Assembly (NCBI RefSeq): GCF_040802235.1
Contig: NC_133169.1
Location: 40,121,034 to 40,185,033 of the forward strand
Direction of reading: 5' to 3'
Source: Manis javanica
Lineage: Eukaryota; Chordata; Mammalia; Pholidota; Manidae
DNA length: 64,000 nucleotides
Shown here: positions 31,605 to 47,094 of the stretch, piece after piece
How positions within the stretch are numbered: the first letter of the stretch is position 1
Layout of the letters: each line of letters starts with the position of its first letter
Notes under the pieces: generated by a model
The model's input: only the letters and a program-made list of their open reading frames with translations
Databases searched by the model: none
What the model was told of the DNA's origin: nothing
Position numbers and translations under genes: made by a program

Positions 31605-34600
31605 GATTATGCCCAGGACTGGCACATTCTCCTAGACTTCCTTGGTTCATGCCCCTACACCTGCCAGTGCCCTCCCAGATAGTAGCCCCTTGGCTCCAGC
31701 AGCCCTGCTGATGCATCCCTGGCCCAGTGCTTACTGGGACACCCCGGGACCACACCCTCTTGGTTTGGCCACTTCAGAGTGAACTGCCCCAGATGGTACT
31801 CACCAGGACAGCCCTGGCCCGCACACACCGAGGCCCCAGCCACCCAGCCAGCCAAAACCACAAGTCACCCACAATCTAACCATGGGACATTCCTACACAA
31901 GGCTGCTCCTTAAAGAGTGGGGAGATAGTCATTTCACTGAATTCATAGAAACCAAAACATAAAGTCAAACAAAATGAGGAAACAGAGAAATACGGTCCAA
32001 ATGAAAGAACAAGACAAAACTTCAGCAAAAGAACTAAATGAAAAGGAATGAAACAATCCACTTGATATAGAGTTCAATGTAATTGTTATAAAGATGCTCA
32101 CAGGACTGGAGAGAAGCATGGATAAACTAAGAGAGGGCTTCAACAAAGAGATAGAAAGTATAAAAAAGAACCAATGAGAGTTGAGGAACACAAAGGAAAA
32201 GAACAATACACTAGAGGGAATCTAGAGCAGATTAGAGGATGCAGAACAGATCAGTGATATTGAAGACAGAGTAATAGAAAGCACTCATGCTGAAGAGAAG
32301 AAAGGAAAAGAACACAGAAAAATGAGGATAGGTTAAGGGCCCCCTGGGACAAGATCAAGCATTCTGATATTTAAATTATAGGAGTCTAGAAGGAGAAGAG
32401 AGAAGGGGATAAAAAATTTATTTAAAGAAATAATAGCTGAAAATTCCCTAACCTGGGAAAGAAACAAATATCCAGGTTTATGTACACAGAACCCCAAACA
32501 AGATGAACATAAAAGGTCCATGCCAAGACACAATAATTAAAATGTCAAAGATTAACAATAATGAGAAAATCTGAAAAGCAGCAAGAGTAAAGCAATGAGT
32601 CACGTGCAAGGGAATCCCCATAAGCTATCAGCTGATTTTTCAGCAGAAGTAGGTCAGAAGGGAGTGGCATAGTGTATTCAAAGTGCGAAAAGGAAAAAAA
32701 ACCTACAACCAAAAATATACTCTACCCACCAAGTTTATCATTCAGAATTCAAAGAGAGATAAAGAGTTTCTCAGATAAATATAAGTCAACTGGTCCTAAA
32801 AGAAATGTTGAAGGGTCTTCTTTAAGAGGAAAAGAAATAAGCCATGATTAGAAGAAAATTATGAATATGAATGAGAAAATTTTCTCTTATAAATGCAAAC
32901 ATATAATAAAGATAGTACACATGTCCTTTAAAAGCTATTATGAAGGTTAAAATACAAAAGCAGTAAAATCAATTACATATAAAAAATTAGTTAAGGGAAT
33001 CCCTAAATAAAATGGTGTAAACTAAAACTTCATACTCATAAAACATGCAGGAGAGAGGGTAAAAAAATGTAGTGCTTTTAGGATGTGTTCAAATGTAAGT
33101 GACCATCAGGTTAACACAGACTGCTATATACGCAGGATGTCATATATGAAATGCATGGTAACCACAAACCAAAAACCCACAACAGCTTCACAAAATAATG
33201 AAGAGAAATGAATCTAAGCACAGCACTAAAGAAAGTCATCATGCACAAAAGGAGAAAGCAAGAGAGCAGAGAACTACAAAAGCAACCAGAAAGCATTGAA
33301 CAAAATGGTAGTAAGGACATTCTTATCAATAATTACTCTACATGTAAATGTACTAAGTGTTCTGATCAAAGGACAAAGGGTGACTGAATGGATGAAAAAA
33401 CCAAGACCCATCTATATGCTACCCACAGAAGATTCACTTCACACCTAAAGAAACAGACTGATAGGGAAGGAATGGAAAAAAGATGCTTCACATAAATGAA
33501 AATTTTTAAAAGCCAGGGTAGCAGTATTTTTTATCAAAATAAACTTTCAGACAAGAAGAAGAGACAAAGAAAGACACTACACAAGGATAAATGGTTCAGT
33601 CCAACAAGAAGTTATAACAATTGTAAATACATACCCAATGGAGGAACACCTAAATATATAAAGCAAATATTAATTGACACAGAGAAACTGACTGTAATAC
33701 AATCACAGTAAGGTACTTTACACCCAATTTATATCAATGGAATTATCATAGACAGAAAATCAATATGGAAACAGCAGCTTTGAATGACACATTAGGCCAC
33801 ATGGTCCTAACATACTTATACAGACCATTCCATCCCAAAACAGCAGAATACACATTCTTTTCAAGAGTACATAGAACTTTCTCCAGGATAGTTTGTAAGG
33901 CACAAGAAAAGAGAGTTGCATACAGAAGTCTTGAGATATGTTTCAGTCAAATATTCAGCTGAGTATAAAAAGAGAACATATGTGATGAAATTAATCAAGG
34001 CTAGGAAAAATTAAGCCCTGAAAAGGAGGAGAGAGAACAGTGTCTACAGTTGACAAGTGGCCACAAACAATTCCTGTACCTAATAGCCTCAGTGGGGAAC
34101 TCATGAGTCAGGAGACGCTGCTTAGAGTACAAAGAATTGTCTTTCCCACATTGAGGGAAAGGAGTAATTTAACCCCGGAACTCTGACACAAATGTAGCTT
34201 CACGCCCATCTAAGGATGTTTAAAGGTCAGACCAAAAAGAGAAAAACGTTTCCAGGTAAACTTGATCATATCCTAGGGAAAAAGCTCTAGATTAGAATAG
34301 GTATAATAATTTTAAAACTGTAATATCCTCCAACTCAACATAAAAAAGAAAACTAATAATCTGATTAAACAATGGGCAGAGGACATTATTACAAAATGAC
34401 ATATAGATGACCAATAGATACATGAAAAGATGCTCAGTATCACTAATAATCAGAGAAATGCAAATAAAAACCACAATGAGATACCACCTTACACTAGTCA
34501 GAATGGCCAATATCAACAAGACAGAAATAACAAGTGTTGATGAGGATGTGGATAAAAGGGAAACTTCATGCACTGTTTGTGGAAATGTAAATTGTTCAAT

Positions 34601-34788
34601 GGAAAACAATATGGAGGCTCCTCAAAAAATTAAGAACTACCATACAACCCAGTAACTCCACTTCTGGAAATTTATGTGAAGAAAACAAAATCACATACTT
34701 TTAAAAGTTATATGTACCACTATGTTTACATTTCTACAATGGCCAAGATAGGGAAGCAATATAAGTGTCCACAGATGAATGGGTAAAG

Positions 34789-34846
<58 letters not shown>

Positions 34847-35130
34847 CATGCTGGAATATTACTCAACCATGAGGAAGAATGAAATCATGCCATTTGTGAA
34901 AATATAGATATACTTAGAGGGTATTATGGTATATGAAATGAATCAGAAAGAGAAAGAAAAATACTATGTGATTTCACTTCTATGTGAAATCTTTAAAAAA
35001 TTAAATAAATATACAGAAATAGACTTATAAATACAGACAGCAAACTGATGGTTACCATTGAGGAAGGAAGTAGACATAGGCAAAATAAGTTAAGTGGGTT
35101 AACAAACAAAAATCAAATAAAACCCCAAAA
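31605..35130 (+). mobile_element. Old L1, sense, with ORF2 internal deletion
   Basis: A GC-rich 5' UTR piece (31605-31900) is followed by an ORF1-like coiled-coil region (about 31950-32330: catgctgaagag..., repeated charged codons) and an ORF1 C-terminal-like part (about 32380-32830). The ORF2 endonuclease part follows (about 33330-33960, including tacacattcttttcaag). It then jumps near 34280 to the last part of ORF2 (cacaatgagataccacc, about 34472) and the 3' UTR (to about 35130). Most of the reverse-transcriptase region is missing. Many stops, no intact frame. Confidence 0.8.
34794..34842. repeat. (CA)n microsatellite inside L1
   Basis: 49 bp of alternating AC, grown from the acatatacacaatgg position that is conserved near the L1 ORF2 end. 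Confidence 0.98.
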
Positions 35131-35605
35131 CTCCAACATCTGATATTTAAAATTCATAATGCCTGGGATCCAAACAAAAATTAACAGACATGCAGAGAAG
35201 AAACAGAATATTAATCAACATTGATCCAGAAATGATCCTAAACTGATAACAGAATATACTAGGACATGAAAATAATTACTGTGATGATAACCCACATTTT
35301 CAAGAAACTAAATTAAATATTGAAGATATGAAGTAGAGACACAGAAATTATTTAAAAGACTCAAGAAAGATGTCTCTAGAAGATAAAAACTAAACAAATA
35401 CACTGGGTGGGATTTAGAATGTATTAGGCATAGTAGAAGAAATGATTATTCAACTTGATTACATAGCAATGCAAACTATCAAAAATGAAACACAAAAAGG
35501 TAAAAGATACAAAGAAAAAATCCTTCTAGAAGCCAAATACACATGTAAGTAAAATACTCAAATGAGAGAAACCTCGGAGAGAGTGACAAATCATGGTTAA
35601 AATTT
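35131..35605 (+). mobile_element. L1M ORF1 fragment, left half (split by pseudogene)
   Basis: Starts ttcataatgcctgggatcc and continues with old L1 ORF1 blocks (atgcagagaagaaac, cactgggtgggattta, acatagcaatgcaaactatc). It breaks at tcatggttaaaattt, which is the target site of the PRKAA2 pseudogene. It resumes at 38192. Confidence 0.75.
35591..35605. repeat. 15-bp TSD of the PRKAA2 pseudogene, left copy
   Basis: tcatggttaaaattt, identical to 38192-38206. The next bases (ctttccttttttt) are the antisense poly-A tail. Confidence 0.95.
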
Positions 35606-38191
<2,586 letters not shown>

Positions 38192-38400
38192 TCATGGTTA
38201 AAATTTTCCTAGGTTTGATAAAGTCTATAAATGGGCAAACATAAGAAATGGACCCCAATTACAAGAAACATACAGGCAGCTCAATCAAGGCACCGCCTAA
38301 CTGAATTGATAATGACAAATAGAAAAATTGCAGAGGAAAAAACTGACAGAAGAACAAAGGTGACGCAGGCAACAATGTAGACACAGATTCACATGAAGTA
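38192..38400 (+). mobile_element. L1M ORF1 fragment, right half
   Basis: Continues the ORF1 interrupted at 35605: tggttaaaattttcctaggtttgataaagtctataaa corresponds to the conserved L1 ORF1 block 'gaaaattttccaaatttgatgaaaactataaa'. The first 15 bases are the right TSD copy. Confidence 0.75.
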
Positions 38401-38750
38401 TCATTAATTTTAGTTTTAATCTGAGAAAACTAAAGTACACACATTATCTTCACTATGTTTCTAGTCTTCCTCAATGTTTTAACATATTTATTTTTCAGAT
38501 TAACTATTAGACCACTTTATTCCTGGTTGAAAGGGAATTTTGTTTGCTGGTTTTGTACTATGGTTTCATTTTTATGATCAGAAAAGCGTTTGCAAAACTA
38601 CTACTTAAAACGTAAGAGTACACAAAGAGTGTAGATAAGGAAAATGGGATTTTAAGGCAACTTATCCTATGGTCTCCAATTTTTTGGACTTCCTGTACAT
38701 GTTATAACTCGTACATGAAAACCCGCCTTCTAAATGCTGAGATTATTGCT
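38400..38750. other. No feature recognised
   Basis: AT-rich DNA between the old L1 fragment and the near full-length L1. Nothing assigned. Confidence 0.4.
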
Positions 38751-38751
38751 T

Positions 38752-39566
38752 GGCGGAGCAAAGATGACGGCATGAGTAGGACTGTGGGAATCTCCTCCCA
38801 AAAACATATATATTTTTGAAAATACAACAAATACAAATAATATTAAAAGAGAGACCAGAAGACACCGGACAACAGCCAGACTACATCCACACCTGTGAGA
38901 ACCCAGCAGCTGGTGAAAGGGGTAAGATACAAGCTGCAGCCCAGCGGAACCCAAGGTCCCTCACCCCAGTTCCAGGCAGGAGGAGAGGAGTCAGAGTGGG
39001 GAGGGTGAGGGAGCCCAGGACTGCTAAACACCCAGCCCTAGCCACCCACACCAGAGTGCAGACACAGTGCATGCATGGGGTGCTGGAAACTAGGGAAGCA
39101 GGACAGTAAGACCTGTGAGTGGGTCACGAAGCCAGTGCCCCTGTGACTAAGAAAAGCGAACACTTTCTGAAAGTCTTAAAAGGACAGAGACCCCACAACT
39201 GGAAGGAAGCATCCGGGGTCAGAATCCAGCAGCTGGAAATTCCAGGGAACTCTAGGCACACTAACCCCATGGGCAACAGCTCTGAGACCCCTCACAGAGG
39301 TAAACAGCCAAACAGACCCCCGTCCATTACCCCTCCAGGGCTCTGCCATAGCAGAGAAGCAGCCTGAGGCTGGCCACTCCTCAGCAAGGGAGCTTCCTCC
39401 ATACCAGCCAGGCAAGATACAAAGACACAGTCTAAACACAATTGCCCAACAAAATGCACTAGGGGTCGTAAAGTTGTTCCAGTAAAGAAAGCCAGAAGCA
39501 AGTGGAAACAGTCTTGGCTCTCCCAGCTGACAGACGAGTCAATAGCACAACATTGTACCTATCAAC
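38752..39566 (+). promoter_or_regulatory. L1 5' UTR / internal promoter region, short type
   Basis: 815 bp starting ggcggagcaaagatgac. Its first about 150 bp are homologous to the start of the antisense L1 at 56 kb (shared tttttgaaaatacaacaaatacaa and gagaccagaagacacc). After that it follows a different GC-rich sequence. The YY1-like CAAGATGG core seen in the other copy is changed here to CAAAGATGAC. Promoter function is inferred from the L1 family, not shown. Confidence 0.6.
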
Positions 39567-40412
39567 ATGAAAAGGCAAAAAAATTAGATCCAGACGAGAC
39601 TAACCCAGACCTACATCTTCCCCTGAGAAGGAACCTGGGGAGATAGATTTAACCAGTCTTCCTGAAAAAGAATTCAAACAAAAGTCATAACCTTGCTGAT
39701 GGACTTGCAGAGAAATATGCAAGAATTAAGGAGGGAGAATAGAGAAATAAAACAAGCTCAGGAAGGACTTCAAAACAGAATGGACAGGATGCAGAAGAAC
39801 ATTAATGGACTAGAAAACAGAGAACAGGAATGTAGAGAAGCTGATGCAGAGAGATATAAAAGGATCTCCACGAATGAAAGAATTTTCAGAGAACTGTGTG
39901 ACCAATTGAAATGGAACACTATCCACATTAAAGGGGTACCAGAAGAAGAAGAGAGAGAAAAAAGGATAGAACGTGTCTTTGAATAAATAATTGCTGAAAA
40001 CTTCCCCAAACAAGGGGAGGAAATGGCCTCTCAGAACACAGAGATACACAGAACTCCCATGACAAGGGATCCAAGGAGGGTAAGACCAAGATACATAATA
40101 ATTAAAATGGCAAAGATCAAAGACAAGGACAAAGTTTTAAAGGCAGCCAGAGAGAAAAAAAAGGTCACCTACAAAGGAAAACCCATCAGGCTATCATCAG
40201 ACTTCTCAACAGAAACCCTACAGGCCAGAAGAGAATGGCATGATATACTTAATGCAATGAAACAGAAGGGCCTTGAGCCAAGAATACAGTATCCAGCACA
40301 ATTATCATTTAAATATGAAGGAAGGATTAAACAATTCACAGACAAGCGAAAGCTGAGGGAATTTGCCACCCACAAACAACCTCTACAGGGCATCTTACAG
40401 GGACTGCTCTAG
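39567..40412 (+). pseudogene. L1 ORF1 (RNA-binding protein), disrupted
   Basis: ORF1p forms trimers and coats L1 RNA. The ATG at 39567 is followed within seven codons by a stop (MKRQKN then TAG). There is another stop before residue 20 and a frame change near 39675. Good frames then give a coiled-coil (MLMDLQRNMQELRRENREIK, about 39693 on), an RRM-like start (WNTIHIKGVPEEEE, about 39915), a stop near 39984, and an intact C-terminal domain at 40023-40412 (RRVRPRYIIIKMAKIKDKDK and ARREWHDILNAMKQKGLEPR to QGILQGLL). The outer span is 282 codons, slightly shorter than human ORF1p (338). Confidence 0.9.
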
Positions 40413-40601
40413 ATGGGAGCACTCTTAAAAAGAGCACAGAACAAAACACCCAACATATGAAGAAGGGAGGAAGAGGAATAAGAAGGGAGAGAAATAAAGA
40501 ATCATCAGACCATGTTTATAATAGTTCAACAAGCGAGTTAAGTTAGAGAGTAAGATAGTAAAGAAGCTAACCCTGAACCTTTGGTAACCACAAACTTAAA
40601 G

Positions 40602-43600
40602 CCTGCAATGGCAATAAGTACATACTTTTCAATTATCACGCTAAAGGTAAATCGACTAAATGCACCAATCAAAAGACACAGAGTAATAAAATGGATAAAA
40701 AAGCAAGACCCATCCACGTGCTGCTTACAAGGGACTCAGCTCAAATCCAAAGACATGCACAGACTTAAAGTCAAGGGATGGAAAAAGATATTTCATGCAA
40801 ACAACAGGGAGAAAAAAGCAGGTGTTGCAATACTAGTATCAGACAAAATAGCCTTCAAAATAAAGAGAATAACAAAAGATAAAGAAGGACATTACATAAT
40901 GATAAAGGGCTCAGTCCAACAAGAGGAGATAACCATTATAAATATATATGCACCCAATACAGGACAGCACCAACATATGTGAAGCAAATACTAACAGAAT
41001 TAAAGAAGGAAATGGAATGCAATGCATTCATTCTTGGAGACTTCAACTCACCACTCACTCCAAAGGACACATCCACCACATAGAAAATAAGTAAGGACAC
41101 AGAGGCACTGAGCAATGCACCAGAACAGATGGACCTAATAGACATCTACAGAACTCTACATCCAAAAGCAGCAGGATACACATTCTTCTCAAGTGTACAT
41201 GGAACATTTTCCAGAATAGACCACATACTAGGCCACAAAAAGAGCCTTAGTAAATTCCAAAAGACTGAAATCCTACCAACCAACTTTTCAGACCACAAAG
41301 GCATAAAACTAGAAATAAATTGTACAAAGAAAGCAAAAAGGCTCACAAACACATGGAGGCTTAACAACATGCTCCTAAATATTCAGTGGATCAATGACCA
41401 AATCAAACTGGAGATCCAACAATGTACGGAAACAAATGACAACAACAACACAAATCCCCAACTACTGTGGAATATGGCAAAAGCAGTCTTAAGAGGAAAG
41501 TATATAGCAATCCAGGCATATTCAAAGAAGGAAGAACAATCCCAAATGAATGCTGTAATGTCACAATTATCGAAATTGGAAAAAGAAGAACAAATGAGGC
41601 CTAAGGTCAGCAGAAGGAGGGACATAATAAAGTTCAGAGAAGAAATAAACAAAATTGAGAAGAATAAAACAATAGAAAAAAAATCAGTGAAACCAAGAGC
41701 TGGTTCTTTGAAAAAAATAAAAAAGAATAGATAAGCCTCTAGCCAGACTTATTAAGAGGAAAAGAGAGTCAACACAAATCAACAGAATTAGAAACAAGAA
41801 ATGAAAAACCACAACGGACCCCACAGAAATACAAAGAATTATTAGAGAATACTATGAAAACCTATATGCTAACACGCTGGGAAACCTAGGAGAAATAGAC
41901 AACTTCCTAGAAAAATACAACCTTCCAAGACTGACCCAGAAAGAAACAGAAAGTCTAAACAGACCAATTACCAGCAATGAAATTGAAGCGGTAATCAAAA
42001 AACTACCAAAGAACAAAATCCCTGGGCCAGATGGATTTACCTCGGAATTTTATCAGACATACAGGGAAGACATAATACCCATTCTCCTTAAAATTTTCCA
42101 AAAAATGAAAGAGGAGGGAATACTCCCAAACTCATTCGATGAAGCCAACATCACCCTAATACCAAAACCATGCAAAGACCCCACCAAAAAAGAAAACTAC
42201 AGACCAATATCTCTGATGAACATAGATGCAAAAATACTCAACAAAATATTAGCAAACCAAATTCAAAAATACATCAAAAGGATAGTACACCATGACAAAG
42301 TGGGATTCATCCCAGGAATGCAAGGATGGTACAACATTTGAAAATCCATCAACATCATCCACCACATCAACAAAAAGAAAGACAAAAACCACATGATCAT
42401 CTCCATAGATGCTGAAAAAGCATTCGATAAAATTTATCATCCATTCATAATAAAAACTCTCAACAAAATGAGTATAGAGGGCAAGTACCTCAGCATAATA
42501 AAGGCCATATATGGTAAACCCACACTCAACATCATACAGAACAGCGAGAACCTGAAAGCCTTTCCTCTATGATCAGGAACAAGACAGGGATGCCCACTAT
42601 CCCCACTGTTATTCAACATAGTACAAGGTCCTAGCCACGGCAATTAGACAAAACAAAGAAATACAAGAAATCCAGATTGGTAAAGAAGAGGTCAAACTGT
42701 CACTACTTGTAGATGACATGATATTGTACATAAAAAAACCCTAAAGACTCTACTCCGAACCTACTAGAGCTAATATCAGAATTCAGCAAAGTTGAAGGAT
42801 ACAAAATTAACACACAGAAATCTGTGGCTTTCCTATACACTAACAATAAGCCAACAGAAAGAGAAATCAGGAAGACAATTACATTCACAATAGCAACAAA
42901 AAGAATAAAATACCTAGGAATTAACATATTCAAGGAAGTGAATGACCTATACCCTGAAAACTATAAGACACTCTTAAGAGAAATTAAAGAGGTCACTAAC
43001 AAATGGAAACTAATCCCATGCTCCTGGCTAGGAAGAATTAATTTCATCAAAATGGTCATTCTGCCCAAAGCAATATACATATTGGATGCAATCCCTATCA
43101 AACTATCAACAGCATTCTTCAATGAACTGGAACAAATAGTTCAAAAATTCATATGGGAACACCAAAGACCCTGAATAGCTAAAGTAATCCTGAGAAGGAA
43201 GAATAAAGTTGGGGTGATCCCACTCCCAAACTTCAAGCTCTACTACAAAGCCCCAATAATCAAGACAATTTGGTACTGGCACAAGAAAAGAGCCACAGAC
43301 CAATGGAACAGAATAGAGACTCCAAACACTAACACAAACTTATATGGTCAACTAATATTCGATAAAGGGGCCATGGCCATGCAATGGGGAAATGACAGTC
43401 TCTTCAACAGATGGTGCTGGCAAAACTGGACAGCGACATGTAAGAGAATGAAACTGGATCACTGTCTATCCCCATACACAAAGTAAATTCAAAATGGATC
43501 AAAGACTTGAATATAAGTTATGAAACCATAAAACTCTTAGAAATAAACTTAGGCAAAAATCTCTTAGACATAAACATGAGTGACCTCTTCATGAACATAT

Positions 43601-44436
43601 CTCCCCGGGCAAGGAAAACAAACGCAAAAATGAACAAATGGGACTCCATCAAGATGAAAAGCTTCTGTACAGCAAAGGACACCATCAATAGAACAAAAAG
43701 GTATCCTACAGTATGGGAGAATATATTCGTAAATGACAGATCCGATAAAGGCTTGACATCCAAAATATATACAGAGCTCATGCACCTCAACAAACAAAAA
43801 GCAAATAATCCAATTAAAAAATGGGCAGAGGAGCTAAATAGACAGTTCTCCGAAGAAGAAATTCAGATGTCGAACAGACACATGAAAAGATGCTCCACAT
43901 CGCTTGCCATCAGAGAAATGTAAATTAAAACCACAATGAGATATCATCTAACACCAGTAAGAATGGCTACCATCCAAAAGACAAACTACAACAAATGTTG
44001 GCGAGGTTGTGGAGAAAGGGGAACCCTCCTACACTGCTGATGGGAATGTAAATTAGTTCAACCATTGTAGAAAGCAGTATGGAGGTTCCTCAAAATGCTC
44101 ATAATAGAAATACCATTTGACCCTGGAATTCCACTTCTAGGAATTTACCCTAAGAATACAGCACTCAAGTTTGAAAAAGACAGATGCACCCCTATGTTTA
44201 TTGCTACACTACTTACAATAGCCAAGATATGGAAGCAACCTAAATGTCCATCAGTAGATGAATGGATAAACAAGCTGTGGTACATATACACAGTGGAATA
44301 TTACTCAGCCATAAGAAAAAAACAAATCCTACCATTTACAACAACATGGATGGAGCTAGAGGGTATTATGCTGAGTGAAATAATCCAGGCAGAGAAGGAC
44401 AAGTACCAAATCATTTCTCTCATATGTGGAGTATAA
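40602..44436 (+). pseudogene. L1 ORF2 (endonuclease/reverse transcriptase), disrupted
   Basis: About 3.8 kb, the usual ORF2 length (about 1,275 codons in human). The endonuclease N-terminus MAISTYFSIITLKVNRLNAP is present. The catalytic Glu motif QET is here QGT (LQGTQLKSKD, about 40726), so Glu is lost. INIYAPN and, later, NFSDHKGIKLE (about 41285, catalytic His) remain. RT blocks are [20 protein letters not shown] (about 42150) and the active-site motif LLVDDMILY (about 42706-42733; the usual form is FADD). The C-terminal part from 43507 to 44436 is in good shape. There are many stops and frameshifts, for example after 40982, 41734 and 42341. A non-functional template copy. Confidence 0.92.
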
Positions 44437-44790
44437 AACGAAAGAAAACTGAAGGAACAAAACAGCAGCAGAAGCGCAGTACCCAAGAATGGACTAATAG
44501 TTACAAAAGGGAAAGGGACTGGGGAGGATGGGTGGTAAGGGAGGGATAAGGGTGGGAAAAGAAGAAAGGGGGCCTTACGATTAGCATGTATAATATTGGG
44601 GGGCACGGGGAGGGCTGTGAAACACAGAGAAGACAAGCAGTGATTTTACAGCATCTTACTATGTTGATGGACAGTGACTGTGAATGGGGATGTGGGGGGC
44701 GGCTTGGTGAAGGGTGGAGCCCAGTGAACATAATGTCCTTCATGTAATTGTAGATTTATGATACCAAAATAAAATGAATAAAAAACCCTA

Positions 44791-46857
44791 AATACTCCAC
44801 TCCAAAACTACTAGAACTGATATCGGAATACAGAAAAGTAGCACAATACAAAATTAACACACAGAAATCTGTGGCTTTCCTATACACTAACAATGAACCA
44901 ATATAAAGAGAAATCAGGAAAACAATCCCATTCACAATTACATCAAAAAGAATAAAATGCCTAGGAATAAACCTAGCCAAGGAAGTGAAAGAGCTATACC
45001 CTGAAAACTACAAGACACTCTTAAGACAAATTAAAGAGGACACTAACAAATGGAAACTCATCCCATGTTCCTGGCTAGGAAGAATTAATATTGTCAAAAT
45101 GGCCATCCTGCCCAAAGCAATATACAGATTTGATGCAATCCCTATCAAATTACCAACAGTATTCTTCAATGAACTGGAACAAATAGTTCAAAAATTCATA
45201 TGGAAACACCAAAGACCCTGAATAGCCAAAGCAATCCTGAGAAGGAAGAATAAAGTAGGGGGGTATCTTGCTCCCCAACTTCAAGCTCTACTACAAAGCC
45301 CCAGTATCAAGACAATTTGATACTGGCACAAGAACAGAGCCACAGACCAATGGAACAGACTAGAGAATCCAGACATTAACACAAACATATATGGTCAATT
45401 AATATACGATAAAGGAGCCATGGACATACAATGGGGAAATGACAGTCTCTTCAACAGATGGTGCTGGCAAAACTGGAGAGGTAAATGTAAGAGAATCAAA
45501 CTGGATCACTGTCTAACCCCATACACAAAAGTAAATTCAAAATATTTCAAAGACTTGAATATAAGTCATAAAACCATAAAACTCTTAGAAAAACACATAG
45601 GCAAAAATCTCTTGGACATAAACATGAGCAACTTCTTCATGAACATATCTCCCCGGGAAAGTTAAACAAAAGTAAAAATGAACAAGTGGGACTATATCAA
45701 ACTGAAATGCTTCTGTGCAGCAAAGTCCACCATCAATAGAACAAAAAGGTACCCTACAGTATGGGGAAAATATATTCATAAATGACAGTTCCCATAAGGG
45801 CTTGACATCCAAAATATGTAAAGAGCTCAGGCACCTCAACAAACAAAAAACAAATAATCCAATTAAAAAATGGGCAGAGATGCTGAACAGACACTTCTCT
45901 AAAGAAGAAATTCAGATGGCCAACAGACATATGAAAAGATGCTCCATATCGCTTGTCATCAGAGAAATGGCAATTAAAACCACAATGAGATATTACCTTA
46001 CACCAGTTAGGATGGCTATCATCCAAAAGACAAACAAAAACAAATGTTGGTGAGGTTGTGGAGAAAGGGGAACCCTCCTATACTGCTGGTGGGAATGTTA
46101 ATTAGTTCAACCACTATGGAAAACAGTATGGAGGTTCCTCAAAAAGTTCAAAATAGAAATACCACTTGACCCAGGATCCCACTTTTAGGAATTTATCCTA
46201 AGAATGCAGTAGCCCAGTTTGCAAAAGACAGATGCACCCCTATGATTATCGCAGCACTATTTACAATAGCCAAGAAATGGAAGCAACCTAAGTGTCCATG
46301 AGTTCATGAATGGATAAAGAAGATGTGGTACATATACACAATGGAATATTATTCAGCCATAAGAAGAAAACAAATTCTACCATTTGCAACAACATACATA
46401 GAGCTAGAGGGTATTATGCTCAGTGAAATAAACCATGCAGAGAAAGACAAATACCAAATGATTTCACTCATATGTGGAGTGTAAGAACAAGGAAAAACTG
46501 AAGGAACAAAACAGCAGCAGAATCACAGAACCCAAGAAGGGACTAACAGGTACCAAAGGGAAAGGGACTGGGGAGGATGGGTGGGAAGGGAGGGATAAGG
46601 GAGGGGAAAAAGAAAGGAGGTATTACAATTAGCATGTATAATGTGGGGGGGCACGGGGAGGGCTGTGCAACACAGAGAAGACAAGTAGTGATTCTACAAC
46701 ATCATACTACGCTGATGGACAGTGACTAATGGGGCTTGTGGGGGGGACTTGGTGAAGAACCCCAGTAAACATAATGTTCTTCATGTAATTGTACACTAAT
46801 GCTAACAAAAAAGAAAAAAAGAAAAAATTAAAATTAAAATTAAAAATAAAATTTAAA
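44791..46857 (+). mobile_element. 5'-truncated L1, sense, tandem to the previous one
   Basis: Starts inside ORF2 at ccctaaatactccactcc, the point matching about 42741 in the upstream L1. It runs through the rest of ORF2 (open pieces at 44985-45221, 45420-45665 and 45715-46053), the 3' UTR with G-rich tract (about 46552-46620) and a tail with TAAAA repeats (46806-46857). It sits with no gap after the A-rich tail of the upstream L1. Confidence 0.93.
46806..46857. repeat. A-rich tail with (TTAAAA)n microsatellite
   Basis: The L1 tail has turned into a simple repeat (ttaaaattaaaattaaaa). Confidence 0.9.
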
Positions 46858-47090
46858 AAAGCCAGAAGTAAACATACTTATATGGACAGCTAATATCTGA
46901 TAAGGCAGCCAAGAAACAATGGAGAAAGAATAGTGTCATAAATAGAGGTGGTAGATGCGTTAACCAACTTTATGGTGTCAAATATTTTGCAACAAATATA
47001 TCAAACTATCATTTTGCAGACCAAACACTTATACAACATTATATGTCAACTCTATCTCAATAATGGTGGGGAAAACGATACAATTATAAA
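46858..47090 (+). mobile_element. Old L1 fragment, late ORF2 and 3' end, sense
   Basis: Starts with tatatggacagctaatatctg (late ORF2), then passes to an old 3' UTR block (ttaaccaactttatggtg, atgtcaactctatctcaataatgg). Probably the sequence into which the young L1 pair was inserted. Confidence 0.65.
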
Positions 47091-47094
47091 TTGA

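Larger units (their letters stand above)
38752..44790 (+). mobile_element. Near full-length L1, sense
   Basis: A 6.0-kb LINE-1: 5' UTR (38752-39566), ORF1 (39567-40412), ORF2 (about 40602-44436), 3' UTR with G-rich tract (44437-44765) and a short A-rich tail (aaaataaaatgaataaaaaa). Both frames carry stops and indels, so it is dead, but overall length is complete. A second, 5'-truncated L1 of the same orientation begins directly after the tail. No TSD could be matched: the left flank gattattgct is not repeated after either tail. Confidence 0.95.

Noticed and set aside
34400-34660. 82-codon frame with repeated Thr and Asn as a new protein
   Set aside because: Matches the conserved late ORF2 block of L1 (cacaatgagatacc...).
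41129-41734. 201-codon frame as a gene
   Set aside because: It is the second part of the L1 ORF2 endonuclease region (NFSDHKGIKLE and following).
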